Assembly (NCBI RefSeq): GCF_001698125.1
Contig: NZ_CP013854.1
Coordinates: 3,410,001-3,474,000 of the forward strand
DNA: 64,000 nt
Reading direction: 5' to 3'
From: Pseudonocardia sp. HH130630-07
Lineage (GTDB): Bacteria > Actinomycetota > Actinomycetes > Mycobacteriales > Pseudonocardiaceae
Shown piece after piece: positions 47,999 to 56,320 of the stretch. The notes under the pieces were generated by a model, which was given only the letters and a program-made list of their open reading frames with translations, ran no database searches and was not told the origin of the DNA. Position numbers and translations under genes: made by a program. The first letter of the stretch is position 1; each line of letters starts with the position of its first letter.

Positions 47999-50900
47999 TC
48001 ATCGGACCAGCCGGGCCACCTGCTGGACCACCGCGACGGTCGAGGCCAGGTCGGTCCCCTCGCCGTCGACGTCGAGCTCGCGGCGCAGCGACCGCAGCTG
48101 GTCGAGCGCCCCGGTGTTGCGGCCCGCCCAGTCCTCGACCGGGTCCTCGGTGCCGCCGGTGCCGCCGGTGCCGTCCGGTGTGTCCGCAAGCCGCCGGGTG
48201 AGGGTGCGGAGCACGTCGTAGAGCAGGTCGCGCAGGTGGGCGCGGGCCAGCAGCTCGGCCCGGCTGGAGCGCCGCAGCGCCCGGACCGTGTCCATCAGCC
48301 GGTGCGCGTCCAGCCGGTCGGCGAGTCCGAAGTAGAGACCGGCCAGCCGGTCGAGGTCGTCCGCGGCGATCTCGGTGTCCGCGCTCCCAGCGAGGTCGCG
48401 GGCGATCTCGCCGATGTCGAGAACCGACACCGCGTAGGCGGAGTCGACGCAGTGCCGGGCGACGTCGTCGGGCACGCCGGCGTCGGCGAACCGGGCCAGC
48501 GTCGTGGACAGCCGCCCGGCCTCCGGCCCGTGCAGGTGCGCACCGGTACGGGCGAGCAGCACCGCGACCGCGCCACCGAGGCGGGCGATCTCGGTGGTGG
48601 GGTCGACCGGGCGCGGCCGGTGCTGCAGCACCCAGCGCGCCCCGCGTTCGAGCAGCCGCCGCGAGAGGGCCATCAGCTCGTCGGCGACGGCGCACGGCAG
48701 CCCGGGCGCGATCCCGGTGATCCGGTGCTGCAGCTCGCCGATGCGCAGCACCGAGGACGCGACCAGGTGTGCCCGCACGACCTCCGGCCAGCTCGCCCCG
48801 GTGTCGTCGGCGAGCCGGTGGCAGAAGGACATGCCGGCGCTGTCGACCACGTGGTTGGTCAGCGCCGAGACCACGATCTGACGACGCAGCGGGTGGTCGG
48901 CGAGTGCGGTCGGGCTGCGCTCGGTCAGCGCGACCGGGAAGTAGCCGGGGAGCAGGTCGACGACGGCGTCGTCGTCCGGCAGGCCGGACGCGGCGAGCTC
49001 GGCCGAGAGCGCGAGCTTGGTCCGGCCGAGCAGGGTGCACACCTCGGGCGAGGTGAGGCCCTGGCCGGTCCGGCGGCGGATCTCGATCTCCTCGGCCGAG
49101 GGCAGCACGTCGAGCGAGCGGTGCAGCCCGTGGTGCTGCTCGAGGTGGGCGAGCAGCGCGGCGTGCCGGCCGAGCCGCCGGGTGGCGTGGGTCCGGGCCA
49201 GCCCGACGACGGTGTTGTGCCGGGCGTTCTCGCCGAGCACCAGCGTCGTGACCTCGCCGGCCATCGCGGCGAGCAGGTCGTTGCGGTCGCCGGCGTCGAG
49301 CGTCCCGGCCCGGACCAGCTCGTCGACCGCGATCTTGATGTTCACCTCGTGGTCGGAGCAGCTCACCCCGGCCGAGTTGTCGAGCGCGTCGGTGTTGATC
49401 CCGCCGCCGGCGGCGGCGAACTCGACCCGGGCGGCCGCCGTCAGACCGAGGTTCCCGCCCTCGACGACGACCGTGGTCCGCAGCTCGGAGGCGTCCACCC
49501 GCAGGTCGTCGCAGGCCCGGTTGCCGACGTCGCCGTGCGTCTCGTGGGAGGCCTTGACGTAGGTCCCGACGCCGCCGTTCCACAGCAGGTCCACCGGCGC
49601 CCGCAGGATCGCCCGGATCAGTGACGGCGGGTCGAGCCGGGTGACCGTCGGCGCGAGGCCGAGCACGTGCCGGACCCGCGGCCCGACCGGGACCGACTTC
49701 GCCGAGCGCGGCCACACGCCACCCTCGGCCGAGATCACGGTCCGGTCGTAGTCGTCCCAGGAACTGCCCGGCCGGCCGTAGAGCCGCAGCCGCTCGGTGT
49801 AGGCGGTGTCGGGGTCGGGCTCCGGGTCGAGGAAGACGTGCCGGTGGTCGAACGCCGCGACCAGCCGCAGCGCCGGGGAGCGGAGCATGCCGTTGCCGAA
49901 GACGTCGCCGGACATGTCGCCGATCCCGACCACGGTCAGCGCGTCCCGGTCGGCGTCGACACCGCGCTCGTGCAGGTGCCGGCGCAGGCTCTCCCAGGCA
50001 CCGCGGGCGGTGATGCCCATCGCCTTGTGGTCGTAGCCGGTGCGCCCGCCGGAGGCGAACGCGTCGCCGAGCCAGTACCCGCGGGCGACGGCGATCTCGT
50101 TGGCGAGGTCGGAGAACCGGGCGGTGCCCTTGTCGGCCGCGACCACGAGGTAGTCGTCGTCGCCGTCGTGGCGGACGCCGGGGAGCAGCGGGACGGTGCC
50201 GCCGGCCGCGTCGGAGCCGCCGGTGCTGTCAGTGCCGTCGGTGCCGCCGGACCCGGCGGTGCGGTTGTCCACGACGTCGAGCAGCGCGGTGACGAACCGC
50301 CGGTAGTGCTCCGCACCGTCACCGGACGCCGTCCGGCTCGCGAAGCCGCCCTTCGCCCCGGCCGGGACGACGACGGCGTTCTTCAGCGACTGGGCCTTCG
50401 CCAGCCCCAGCACCTCGGTGCGGTAGTCCTCGCCCCGGTCCGACCAGCGCAGCCCGCCCCGGGCCACCCGGTCGAACCGCAGGTGGACGCCCTCGATGTC
50501 GGCGGAGAACACGAAGATCTCCGACGCCGGGCGGGGCACCGGGACCTCGGACAGCCGTGCCGGGTCGAGCTTGAGCGCCAGGTCCCGCGGCGCCGTGTGG
50601 TGGTTGGTGCGGACCACCCCCAGCACCAGCTCCTGCAGGCTGCGCAGCACCCGGTCGGCGTCGCGCGCGGTGACCCGGTCCAGCCGGATCCCCAGCTCGC
50701 GGCGGATCCGCTCGACCCCGGCGGCGCGGCGCTCGTCGTCGGCGTCGAACCGGGCCTCGAACAGCCCGACCAGCCGGGCCGCGATCACCGGGTGCGCGCA
50801 CAGCGTGTCCGCGACCCGGTCCGGCCCGTGCGGGTGCCCGATCTGCTGCAGGTAGCGGGCCAGCGTGCGCAGCAGCAACGCCTGACGCCAGTCCAGCCCG

Positions 50901-52567
50901 GCCGTGCCGACCAGACGGTTGAACCCGTCGACGTCGCAACCGCCGGTCCAGCACGCGACGAACGCCGCGCCGAGCCGGTCCGCGGGGTCGGAGGTGTCGT
51001 CGCCCGCACCGGTGTCGTCGGCGACGAACCGGGCCCGGACGTCGAAGTGGTGCACCCAGAACCGGGTGTGCCCGCGGGAGACCGGCCAGGAACGCTCGTC
51101 GAGCACGTAGAGCCCGAGCGAGTGCAGGACGGGCAGCACGGCCGACAGCGCAATCCGGTCGTCGCGGGAGTACAGCCGGAACCGCCACCGGGTGATCCCG
51201 TCGGCACCGGCCGGGCCGGGCAGGAAAGCGACGTCCACATCGGACTCGGGTCCGATCGCGGTGAGCCGGGCCAGGTCGTGCCGCGCCTCCGACGGCGTGA
51301 CGGCCGCCCGGTACTCCGGCGGGAAGCGCACCGCGGGCCGCCCGGTGCCGCTCATCGCCGCGAGCCGGTCCTCCCAGCTGCCGAGCAGCCGGGTGAGGCG
51401 GCGCTCCAGCTCGTCCTCAAGGCCGTCCGCGACGTCAGCACCGGACACCGTGGTGAGGTGCACGATCGAGATCGCCGACGGCGTCGCCGAGACCGAGTGC
51501 TCGATCACCGGGCCGCCGACGACGGCGTCGATCTCGGTGGTGATGAGCTCCCGCGCGTCCGGGTTGCAGCGGTCGCGGGCCAGGAAGACCAGCACCGACG
51601 TGACGCCGGAACCGCGGTCGTGCTCGGCGACCACGCGCAGCCGCCGCTGGTCGGTGATCGCCCCGACGGCGACGAGCACCCGGTCCAGCGCCCGCGCACC
51701 GGAGTGCAGCAGCGCGCCCCGCGGGCACTCGCGCAGCACCTCCAGCCCGCGCCGCCCGGACCAGTGGTCCGCGGAGATCCCCAGGTCCTGCGTGCGGGCC
51801 CGGACCTGCTCGCCGAGCAGCGGGATGCTGCGCGGGTCGGTGCGCGCGACCTCGTCGGTCAGCAGGCCGGTCAGCTCGTGCGCCGGCTCGCCGGGGCGGA
51901 CCGGCGGGATCACGACGCGCAGCGGCCGCTCGTCGCGGACCACGTCGGACGGCTCGTAGCGCCAGCCAAACCGGAGCACGTCGGGCTCGGCCACGGGATC
52001 GCTGCACGGGACGAGATCGAGCAGGTGCATGTTGCCCGCGCAGCACCACATGAGGAAGTCGGTCAGCCCGGTGGACACCGGGCCCGCGGCGGCGAGCGCG
52101 ACGGCGAGGTCGTGCACCCGCGAGACCAGGCCGGTGCGGCGGCGCAGGTGCTCGCGCAGCCGCAGCACCCGCTGCTCGACGGCGGTCTCCAGCTCGTCGA
52201 CCGGGCCGTGCGGTGGCCCGTCCAGTTCCAGGGAGGTCCAGGACTCGGTCACCTCGGCCGCGCCCGGGGCGCTGCCGGGATCGCTGCCGGGATCGAGGAG
52301 CTCGCCCGCTGCGTCCCGCCGGACCCGGACCCGGGGGTGGATGACGCGGTCGGGCACCAGCCGGTGCCGCCCGAGCTCGGCGATCAGCGCGTCGATGAGG
52401 TGCGGCATGTCCTCCACGACGACGAGTGCGCGCGGCCCGGCCCCGAGCTCCGGATCGGCGGGCAGCACCCGGACACGGACGCCGTCCGGCGCGCGCACGG
52501 CGGCCAGGTCGCGCAGGCCGTCATCCAGATCGGTGATCGTGTCGGAACTGGCGGTGTCCGAACGCAT
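47999..52567 (-). CDS. gdhB: NAD-specific glutamate dehydrogenase, large (L-GDH180-like) type
   Basis: 1,522-residue member of the large NAD-glutamate dehydrogenase family, which deaminates glutamate to 2-oxoglutarate. The family is about 1,600 residues, so this is slightly short. ACT-like N-terminal regulatory regions fill about half the protein; the catalytic part begins near residue 690 with FSADIEGVHLRFDRVARGGLRWSDR (in parts). VVVPAGAKGGF, GIGDMSGDVFGNGML and LLWNGGVGTYVKA are typical. It is probably regulated by amino acids and, in mycobacteria, by the GarA protein. The ATG at 52567 follows GGAGGA. It would complete proline and glutamate use with putA elsewhere in the window. Confidence 0.95.
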   Translation of the reverse strand: MRSDTASSDTITDLDDGLRDLAAVRAPDGVRVRVLPADPELGAGPRALVVVEDMPHLIDALIAELGRHRLVPDRVIHPRVRVRRDAAGELLDPGSDPGSAPGAAEVTESWTSLELDGPPHGPVDELETAVEQRVLRLREHLRRRTGLVSRVHDLAVALAAAGPVSTGLTDFLMWCCAGNMHLLDLVPCSDPVAEPDVLRFGWRYEPSDVVRDERPLRVVIPPVRPGEPAHELTGLLTDEVARTDPRSIPLLGEQVRARTQDLGISADHWSGRRGLEVLRECPRGALLHSGARALDRVLVAVGAITDQRRLRVVAEHDRGSGVTSVLVFLARDRCNPDARELITTEIDAVVGGPVIEHSVSATPSAISIVHLTTVSGADVADGLEDELERRLTRLLGSWEDRLAAMSGTGRPAVRFPPEYRAAVTPSEARHDLARLTAIGPESDVDVAFLPGPAGADGITRWRFRLYSRDDRIALSAVLPVLHSLGLYVLDERSWPVSRGHTRFWVHHFDVRARFVADDTGAGDDTSDPADRLGAAFVACWTGGCDVDGFNRLVGTAGLDWRQALLLRTLARYLQQIGHPHGPDRVADTLCAHPVIAARLVGLFEARFDADDERRAAGVERIRRELGIRLDRVTARDADRVLRSLQELVLGVVRTNHHTAPRDLALKLDPARLSEVPVPRPASEIFVFSADIEGVHLRFDRVARGGLRWSDRGEDYRTEVLGLAKAQSLKNAVVVPAGAKGGFASRTASGDGAEHYRRFVTALLDVVDNRTAGSGGTDGTDSTGGSDAAGGTVPLLPGVRHDGDDDYLVVAADKGTARFSDLANEIAVARGYWLGDAFASGGRTGYDHKAMGITARGAWESLRRHLHERGVDADRDALTVVGIGDMSGDVFGNGMLRSPALRLVAAFDHRHVFLDPEPDPDTAYTERLRLYGRPGSSWDDYDRTVISAEGGVWPRSAKSVPVGPRVRHVLGLAPTVTRLDPPSLIRAILRAPVDLLWNGGVGTYVKASHETHGDVGNRACDDLRVDASELRTTVVVEGGNLGLTAAARVEFAAAGGGINTDALDNSAGVSCSDHEVNIKIAVDELVRAGTLDAGDRNDLLAAMAGEVTTLVLGENARHNTVVGLARTHATRRLGRHAALLAHLEQHHGLHRSLDVLPSAEEIEIRRRTGQGLTSPEVCTLLGRTKLALSAELAASGLPDDDAVVDLLPGYFPVALTERSPTALADHPLRRQIVVSALTNHVVDSAGMSFCHRLADDTGASWPEVVRAHLVASSVLRIGELQHRITGIAPGLPCAVADELMALSRRLLERGARWVLQHRPRPVDPTTEIARLGGAVAVLLARTGAHLHGPEAGRLSTTLARFADAGVPDDVARHCVDSAYAVSVLDIGEIARDLAGSADTEIAADDLDRLAGLYFGLADRLDAHRLMDTVRALRRSSRAELLARAHLRDLLYDVLRTLTRRLADTPDGTGGTGGTEDPVEDWAGRNTGALDQLRSLRRELDVDGEGTDLASTVAVVQQVARLVR

Positions 52568-52840
52568 CGGTGCGTGTCCTCCGGGTCGATCGCAGACGTC
52601 GCGGGGCGGCACGCCCCGGGCTGTGTGGTGACCCTGACCACGGTCGACCTGCGGTTACAAGAATCTTGAGCAACGCTTGACATTAATTCTCGATCTAGAA
52701 GCCGAACGTTACGCAGCCCGGGGCAGCGCTATCCGAACATCCGACGAATCGGCGACGGTCGCAATTTCGCAACGGTCGTCAGCACATCGGGTGACCGTTA
52801 CACGGCCAAGGTCAAAAGTTGCTCAAGGATCACCGGGAGT

Positions 52841-53005
52841 GAGCCTTTTTCAACCTGACCAGCGAGCTTCTGCGTCAGGAGATCGCGAAGGTTGCAGCGC
52901 AACTGCTCTGACCACAGCTGCACAGGTCACCGGCTCGCCAGCTCGGCGTCTGCACCCACACAATCAGGCCCCTGAGCTGCCGGAACGGCAGGTTGAAAAA
53001 GGCTC
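52841..53005. mobile_element. 165-bp MITE-like element with 17-bp perfect TIRs
   Basis: Terminal repeats GAGCCTTTTTCAACCTG (52841-52857) and its exact complement (52989-53005) enclose 131 bases without a gene. AGT occurs directly outside both ends (52838-52840 and 53006-53008), a 3-base duplication of A-N-T form as made by IS5-type (ISL2 group) transposases. The IS at 63084 begins GAGCCTTT and is preceded by ATT. The element ends 84 bases before the permease start, within the gap 52568-53088. That gap is also more A/T-rich and holds the promoters of gdh and the permease. Confidence 0.85.
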
Positions 53006-53088
53006 AGTGCTGGACAGCGTCATTTCGCCTCCACACCCTGGGTTCGTCACGGTGGACACACGGGTCCGCCGTAGGAGGGAGCGGGCCC

Positions 53089-54501
53089 ATGTCCGAGGCC
53101 GCCACGACCACCACGGAGGGCCAGCCGGCGCTCAAGCGGGTGATGGGTCCGAAGCTGCTGCTGCTGTTCATCATCGGCGACATCCTGGGGACCGGGATCT
53201 ATGCGTTGGTGGGGCAGGTCGCCGAGGAGGTCGGTGGTGCGGCGTGGTTGCCGTTCCTGGTGGCCTTCGCGGTGGCGATGGTGACGGCGTTCTCGTATCT
53301 GGAGCTGGTGACGAAGTATCCGGCTGCGGCGGGTGCGGCGTTGTACACGCACAAGGCGTTCGGGATCCACTTCCTGACGTTCATGGTGACGTTCGTGGTG
53401 ATGTGTTCGGGGATCACGTCGGCGTCGACGGCGTCGCGGGCGTTCGCGGCGAACCTGGATGCGGGGTTCGGGCTGGAGCTGGGTAACGGCGGGATCCTGC
53501 TGATCGCGTTGGGGTTCATGGCGTTGGTGGCGGCGGTGAACTTCCGGGGTGTGGGCGAGTCCGTGAAGGTCAACGTGGTGTTGACGTTGGTGGAGTTGTC
53601 GGGGTTGTTGCTGGTCATCCTGGTCGGGGTGTTCGCGATCGCGGGTGGTGGTGCGGACTGGGCGCGGGTGGTCGCGTTCGACACGCCGGAGGACAAGGGT
53701 GTGTTCCTGGCGGTGACGTCGGCGACGTCGTTGGCGTTCTTCGCGATGGTGGGGTTCGAGGACTCGGTGAACATGGCCGAGGAGTGTCACGAGCCGCGGC
53801 GGATCTTCCCGAAGATCATGTTGACCGGGTTGTCGATCACCGGTGTGATCTATGTGCTGGTGGCGATCTGTTCGGTGGCGCTGGTGCCGGTGGGTCCGCT
53901 GGCGGCGAGTGAGACGCCGCTGGTGGAGGTGGTGCGGGCGGGTGCGCCGGGGATCCCGGCGGATGCGGTGTTGCCGTTCATCTCGATGTTCGCGGTGGCG
54001 AACTCGGCGTTGATCAACATGTTGATGGCGTCGCGGTTGTTGTACGGGATGGCGAACCAGGCGGTGTTGCCGCGGCCGTTGGCGCGGGTGCATCCGTTCC
54101 GGCGGACGCCGTGGGTGTCGATCGTGTTCACGACGTTGATCTCGTTCGGGTTGATCGGTTACGTGTCGCTGGGTGATGACTCCGATGTGGTGTCGGCGCT
54201 GGGTGGGACGACGTCGTTGTTGTTGCTGGCGGTGTTCACGATCGTGAACATCGCGGTGCTGGTGCTGCGCCGCGACCGGGTGGATGCGGATCATTTCCGG
54301 GCGCCGCGGGGGTTGCCGGTGGTGGGGGCGTTGGCGAGTTTCTACCTGGTGTTGCCGTTCTCGGGGCGGGACTCGATCCAGTACGAGCTGGCGGGGTTGT
54401 TGCTGGTTCTGGGGCTGGTGTTGTACGGGGTGACGGTGCTGCTGAACCGTCGTCTCGGGGTGAAGCAGACGACCCTGGACCCGGCCAAACTCGACGGCTG
54501 A
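53089..54501 (+). CDS. APC-superfamily amino-acid permease
   Basis: 470-residue 12-helix permease of the APC superfamily, in the branch of actinobacterial basic or cationic amino-acid transporter-like proteins. TM1 motif IIGDILGTGIYALVG, GFEDSVNMAEECHEPRRIFPK (conserved Glu and Pro loop after TM6) and the later NSALINMLMASRLLYGMANQ. The ATG follows GTAGGAGGGAGC. Codon use differs from its neighbours: many TTG leucines and GGT/GTG/NNT codons across most of the gene. This suggests relatively recent acquisition or a different expression regime. The MITE lies just upstream. Confidence 0.9.
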   Translation: MSEAATTTTEGQPALKRVMGPKLLLLFIIGDILGTGIYALVGQVAEEVGGAAWLPFLVAFAVAMVTAFSYLELVTKYPAAAGAALYTHKAFGIHFLTFMVTFVVMCSGITSASTASRAFAANLDAGFGLELGNGGILLIALGFMALVAAVNFRGVGESVKVNVVLTLVELSGLLLVILVGVFAIAGGGADWARVVAFDTPEDKGVFLAVTSATSLAFFAMVGFEDSVNMAEECHEPRRIFPKIMLTGLSITGVIYVLVAICSVALVPVGPLAASETPLVEVVRAGAPGIPADAVLPFISMFAVANSALINMLMASRLLYGMANQAVLPRPLARVHPFRRTPWVSIVFTTLISFGLIGYVSLGDDSDVVSALGGTTSLLLLAVFTIVNIAVLVLRRDRVDADHFRAPRGLPVVGALASFYLVLPFSGRDSIQYELAGLLLVLGLVLYGVTVLLNRRLGVKQTTLDPAKLDG

Positions 54502-54517
54502 GCCGGCCCCTTTTTTT
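54502..54517 (+). terminator. T-run terminator after the permease
   Basis: A short CGGC-TGA-GCCG hairpin spans the stop codon region, followed by GCCCC and seven T (54511-54517): one of the few T-run sites here. The 47-nt palindrome copy 5 follows 4 bases later. Confidence 0.5.
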
Positions 54518-54520
54518 CGT

Positions 54521-54567
54521 ACTCATGGAGCTTCAGCCTCGTGAGACGGGGCCGAAGCTCCATGAGT
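54521..54567. repeat. 47-nt palindromic repeat, copy 5
   Basis: 14-bp outer arms ACTCATGGAGCTTC/GAAGCTCCATGAGT intact, same A-C mismatch as copy 1, inner stem GCCTCGTG/GACGGGGC imperfect. Lies 20 bases after the permease stop. Confidence 0.9.
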
Positions 54568-54681
54568 ACGACCGGGGAGTGGCGCAACTGCGGGAAATGT
54601 GCCGGTGATCGGCCCCGTTCCTGCCCACGCATTTCTCTCGTCGCAGTGCCGATTATTCGGTGCCGGCCCCCGGGGTCTCGC

Positions 54682-54728
54682 ACTCATGGAGCTTCGGTCC
54701 GGCGAGACGAGGCCGAAGCTCCATGAGT
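54682..54728. repeat. 47-nt palindromic repeat, copy 6
   Basis: 14-bp outer arms intact; inner stem GTCCGGCG/GACGAGGC diverged. With copy 5 it brackets a 114-base spacer without a gene. The remainder of the gap to 54909 contains only a 15-base dyad (ATGCCGT/ACGGCAT near 54820). Confidence 0.9.
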
Positions 54729-54909
54729 GCAGGGAGGAGGGGGTGAGCGCGAAGCCAGGCAAGACCCAAAGAGTGTGACGTGGATCTCAGATCGGCCCGG
54801 CGGACTGGACCATGCCGTTACGGCATACGTTCTGGTCCTCGGGCACGCCGAACCGCACGACGTCGGAGGGTGTATGACCGAGCGAGCACGAACCAGAAGC
54901 CGGGACGGC

Positions 54910-55278
54910 TCAGGTCCGTCCCGGGAACCGGGAGCTGACCGTCCATCGCGGGTCGTCGGTGCCGCCGTCGCTCCGCGTGACGTAGGTCGGACCGTGACCG
55001 TCCCGGTCGGACGCGCGGGCGAGCGCGTCGATCAGCTCGCCGAGCTGGTCGTCGGCGGAGTCGAGGTCGTCGGTGCAGCCGAGCAGCAGCGGTCCGTCGG
55101 AGGACTCGGTCTCGGCGCAGAACGACACGTCGGACACCTCGTCGCAGGCCGGTTCGAGCAGGCCGAGATTGCATCCCCGGCGCAGGTAGACCCGGACCAG
55201 CCGGTCCGCCCGGACGATGCCCGCCGGGACGAGGGTCTCGAGCCATACGGTGCTGCGCGAAGCGCCCTGTGGAGCCAC
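54910..55278 (-). CDS. Hypothetical protein, 122 residues
   Basis: GTG at 55278 with AGGA eight bases upstream. The N-terminal half is amphipathic (STVWLETLVPAGIVRADRLVRVY) and contains three Cys across RRGCNLGLLEPACDE and VSFCAE. The second half is acidic (DDLDSADDQLGELIDALARA) with a basic-polar tail. Not recognised. It lies convergent with the amino-acid permease and divergent from the LuxR-type regulator of the type VII-associated locus, so a link to that locus is possible but unproven. Confidence 0.5.
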   Translation of the reverse strand: MAPQGASRSTVWLETLVPAGIVRADRLVRVYLRRGCNLGLLEPACDEVSDVSFCAETESSDGPLLLGCTDDLDSADDQLGELIDALARASDRDGHGPTYVTRSDGGTDDPRWTVSSRFPGRT

Positions 55279-55404
55279 GTGTCGTCCTGTGTCCACTCTC
55301 GTGCGTCCTTCCCGGATCCGCCGCGTCCGGCCCTGCCCTCGAGCATGATCGAGCGCCACCGGGAGATGGTCGGACGTCCTCGGGACGGGCTTCGCGTTCC
55401 GGGA

Positions 55405-55416
55405 GAAACCCCCACG
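55405..55416 (+). promoter_or_regulatory. Shared 12-mer upstream of the LuxR-type gene
   Basis: GAAACCCCCACG, identical to 44941-44952, about 160 bases before the LuxR-type start. Possible common promoter or operator word; only two copies were noticed. Confidence 0.3.
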
Positions 55417-55574
55417 AAACGTCCTATGACGCCCGGGTGTCGGTCACCCCGCGGATCGGGGGCGCGCTGGTGGGGGATCTCCCTCGGCCTAGCGCGCACA
55501 ACCGATCAGGTGATCGAGATGTCACGTCGGGTGGGCACGGTTCCACACGTCCGGTTGTCGGGAGGAGATTTCGG

Positions 55575-56264
55575 ATGACGGTGATCGTGGATGGGCGGCT
55601 CGCCGCGGACACGCCACGGCCGCGCCACGAACCGCGACCGGTGGCCACCCGCGTGCTGTGCGCCGACCCGGTGCTGCGTGAGGCGGCGAACGCCTACCTG
55701 CGCGGACGCCCCGAGGTGGAGGTCGCCGGGGAGGCCGCGGACGTCCTGCTGGTCTTCGCCGAGACGGTCGATGACGGTGTGCGGGCCGAGGTCGAGAGCG
55801 TGGTCGGCGAGATCGGTGCCGGGCGCGACGGCGACGCCGTCACCCGATTGGTGCTCGTCGTCGGTGAGATGGAGGAGCGCCACCTGTGGTGGGCGGTCGC
55901 GCACGAGCTCTCCGCCGTGCTCGCCCGCAGCGCCGCGAGCTGGGACGACGTCGTGTCGGCCCTGGTGACCTCGCGCGCCGGCGGCGCCGACCTCCCGTCG
56001 GCCACCGTCGGCTGGCTGCTCGACGAGATCCGGTCGCTGGACACCCGGCTGGCCGCGGTCGGCGTCAACCGGGCGGGACTGACCACACGGGAGACCGAGA
56101 TCCTGCGGCTGTTCGCCGCCGGACTGGAGACCGCCGACGTCGCCCGCCAGCTGAACTACTCCGAACGCACGATCAAATCGACCGTGCACGCAGTCAAGGA
56201 GCGCCTCGGCCTGCGCAACCGGGCCCACGCCGTCGCCCACGCCCTGCGGATCGGCGCCATCTGA
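55575..56264 (+). CDS. LuxR-type HTH transcriptional regulator
   Basis: 229 residues. The C-terminal LuxR helix-turn-helix is clear (LTTRETEILRLFAAGLETADVARQLNYSERTIK, in parts). The N-terminal part is shaped like a receiver domain (TRVLCADPVLREAANAYLRG...VLLVFAETVDDG) but lacks the usual phospho-acceptor pattern, having VLLVFAE in place of VxxxDxxMP, so it may act without phosphorylation. The ATG follows GGGAGGAGA. It lies 56 bases before the large ART-like protein and mycosin genes on the same strand, so it is the likely local regulator of this type VII-associated locus. Confidence 0.88.
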   Translation: MTVIVDGRLAADTPRPRHEPRPVATRVLCADPVLREAANAYLRGRPEVEVAGEAADVLLVFAETVDDGVRAEVESVVGEIGAGRDGDAVTRLVLVVGEMEERHLWWAVAHELSAVLARSAASWDDVVSALVTSRAGGADLPSATVGWLLDEIRSLDTRLAAVGVNRAGLTTRETEILRLFAAGLETADVARQLNYSERTIKSTVHAVKERLGLRNRAHAVAHALRIGAI

Positions 56265-56320
56265 TCCGATGGGGTGGCCCGCACGGGGGCCCGCACGGGG
56301 TGAAGCGCGAGGAGATGGTG

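Noticed and set aside
49667-52669. Plus-strand 1,000-codon open frame opposite glutamate dehydrogenase
   Set aside because: Antisense shadow; the minus strand encodes a complete dehydrogenase.
54727-55578. Plus-strand open frame before the LuxR-type gene
   Set aside because: Runs through a palindromic repeat and lacks a ribosome site; the minus-strand 122-residue frame is more protein-like.
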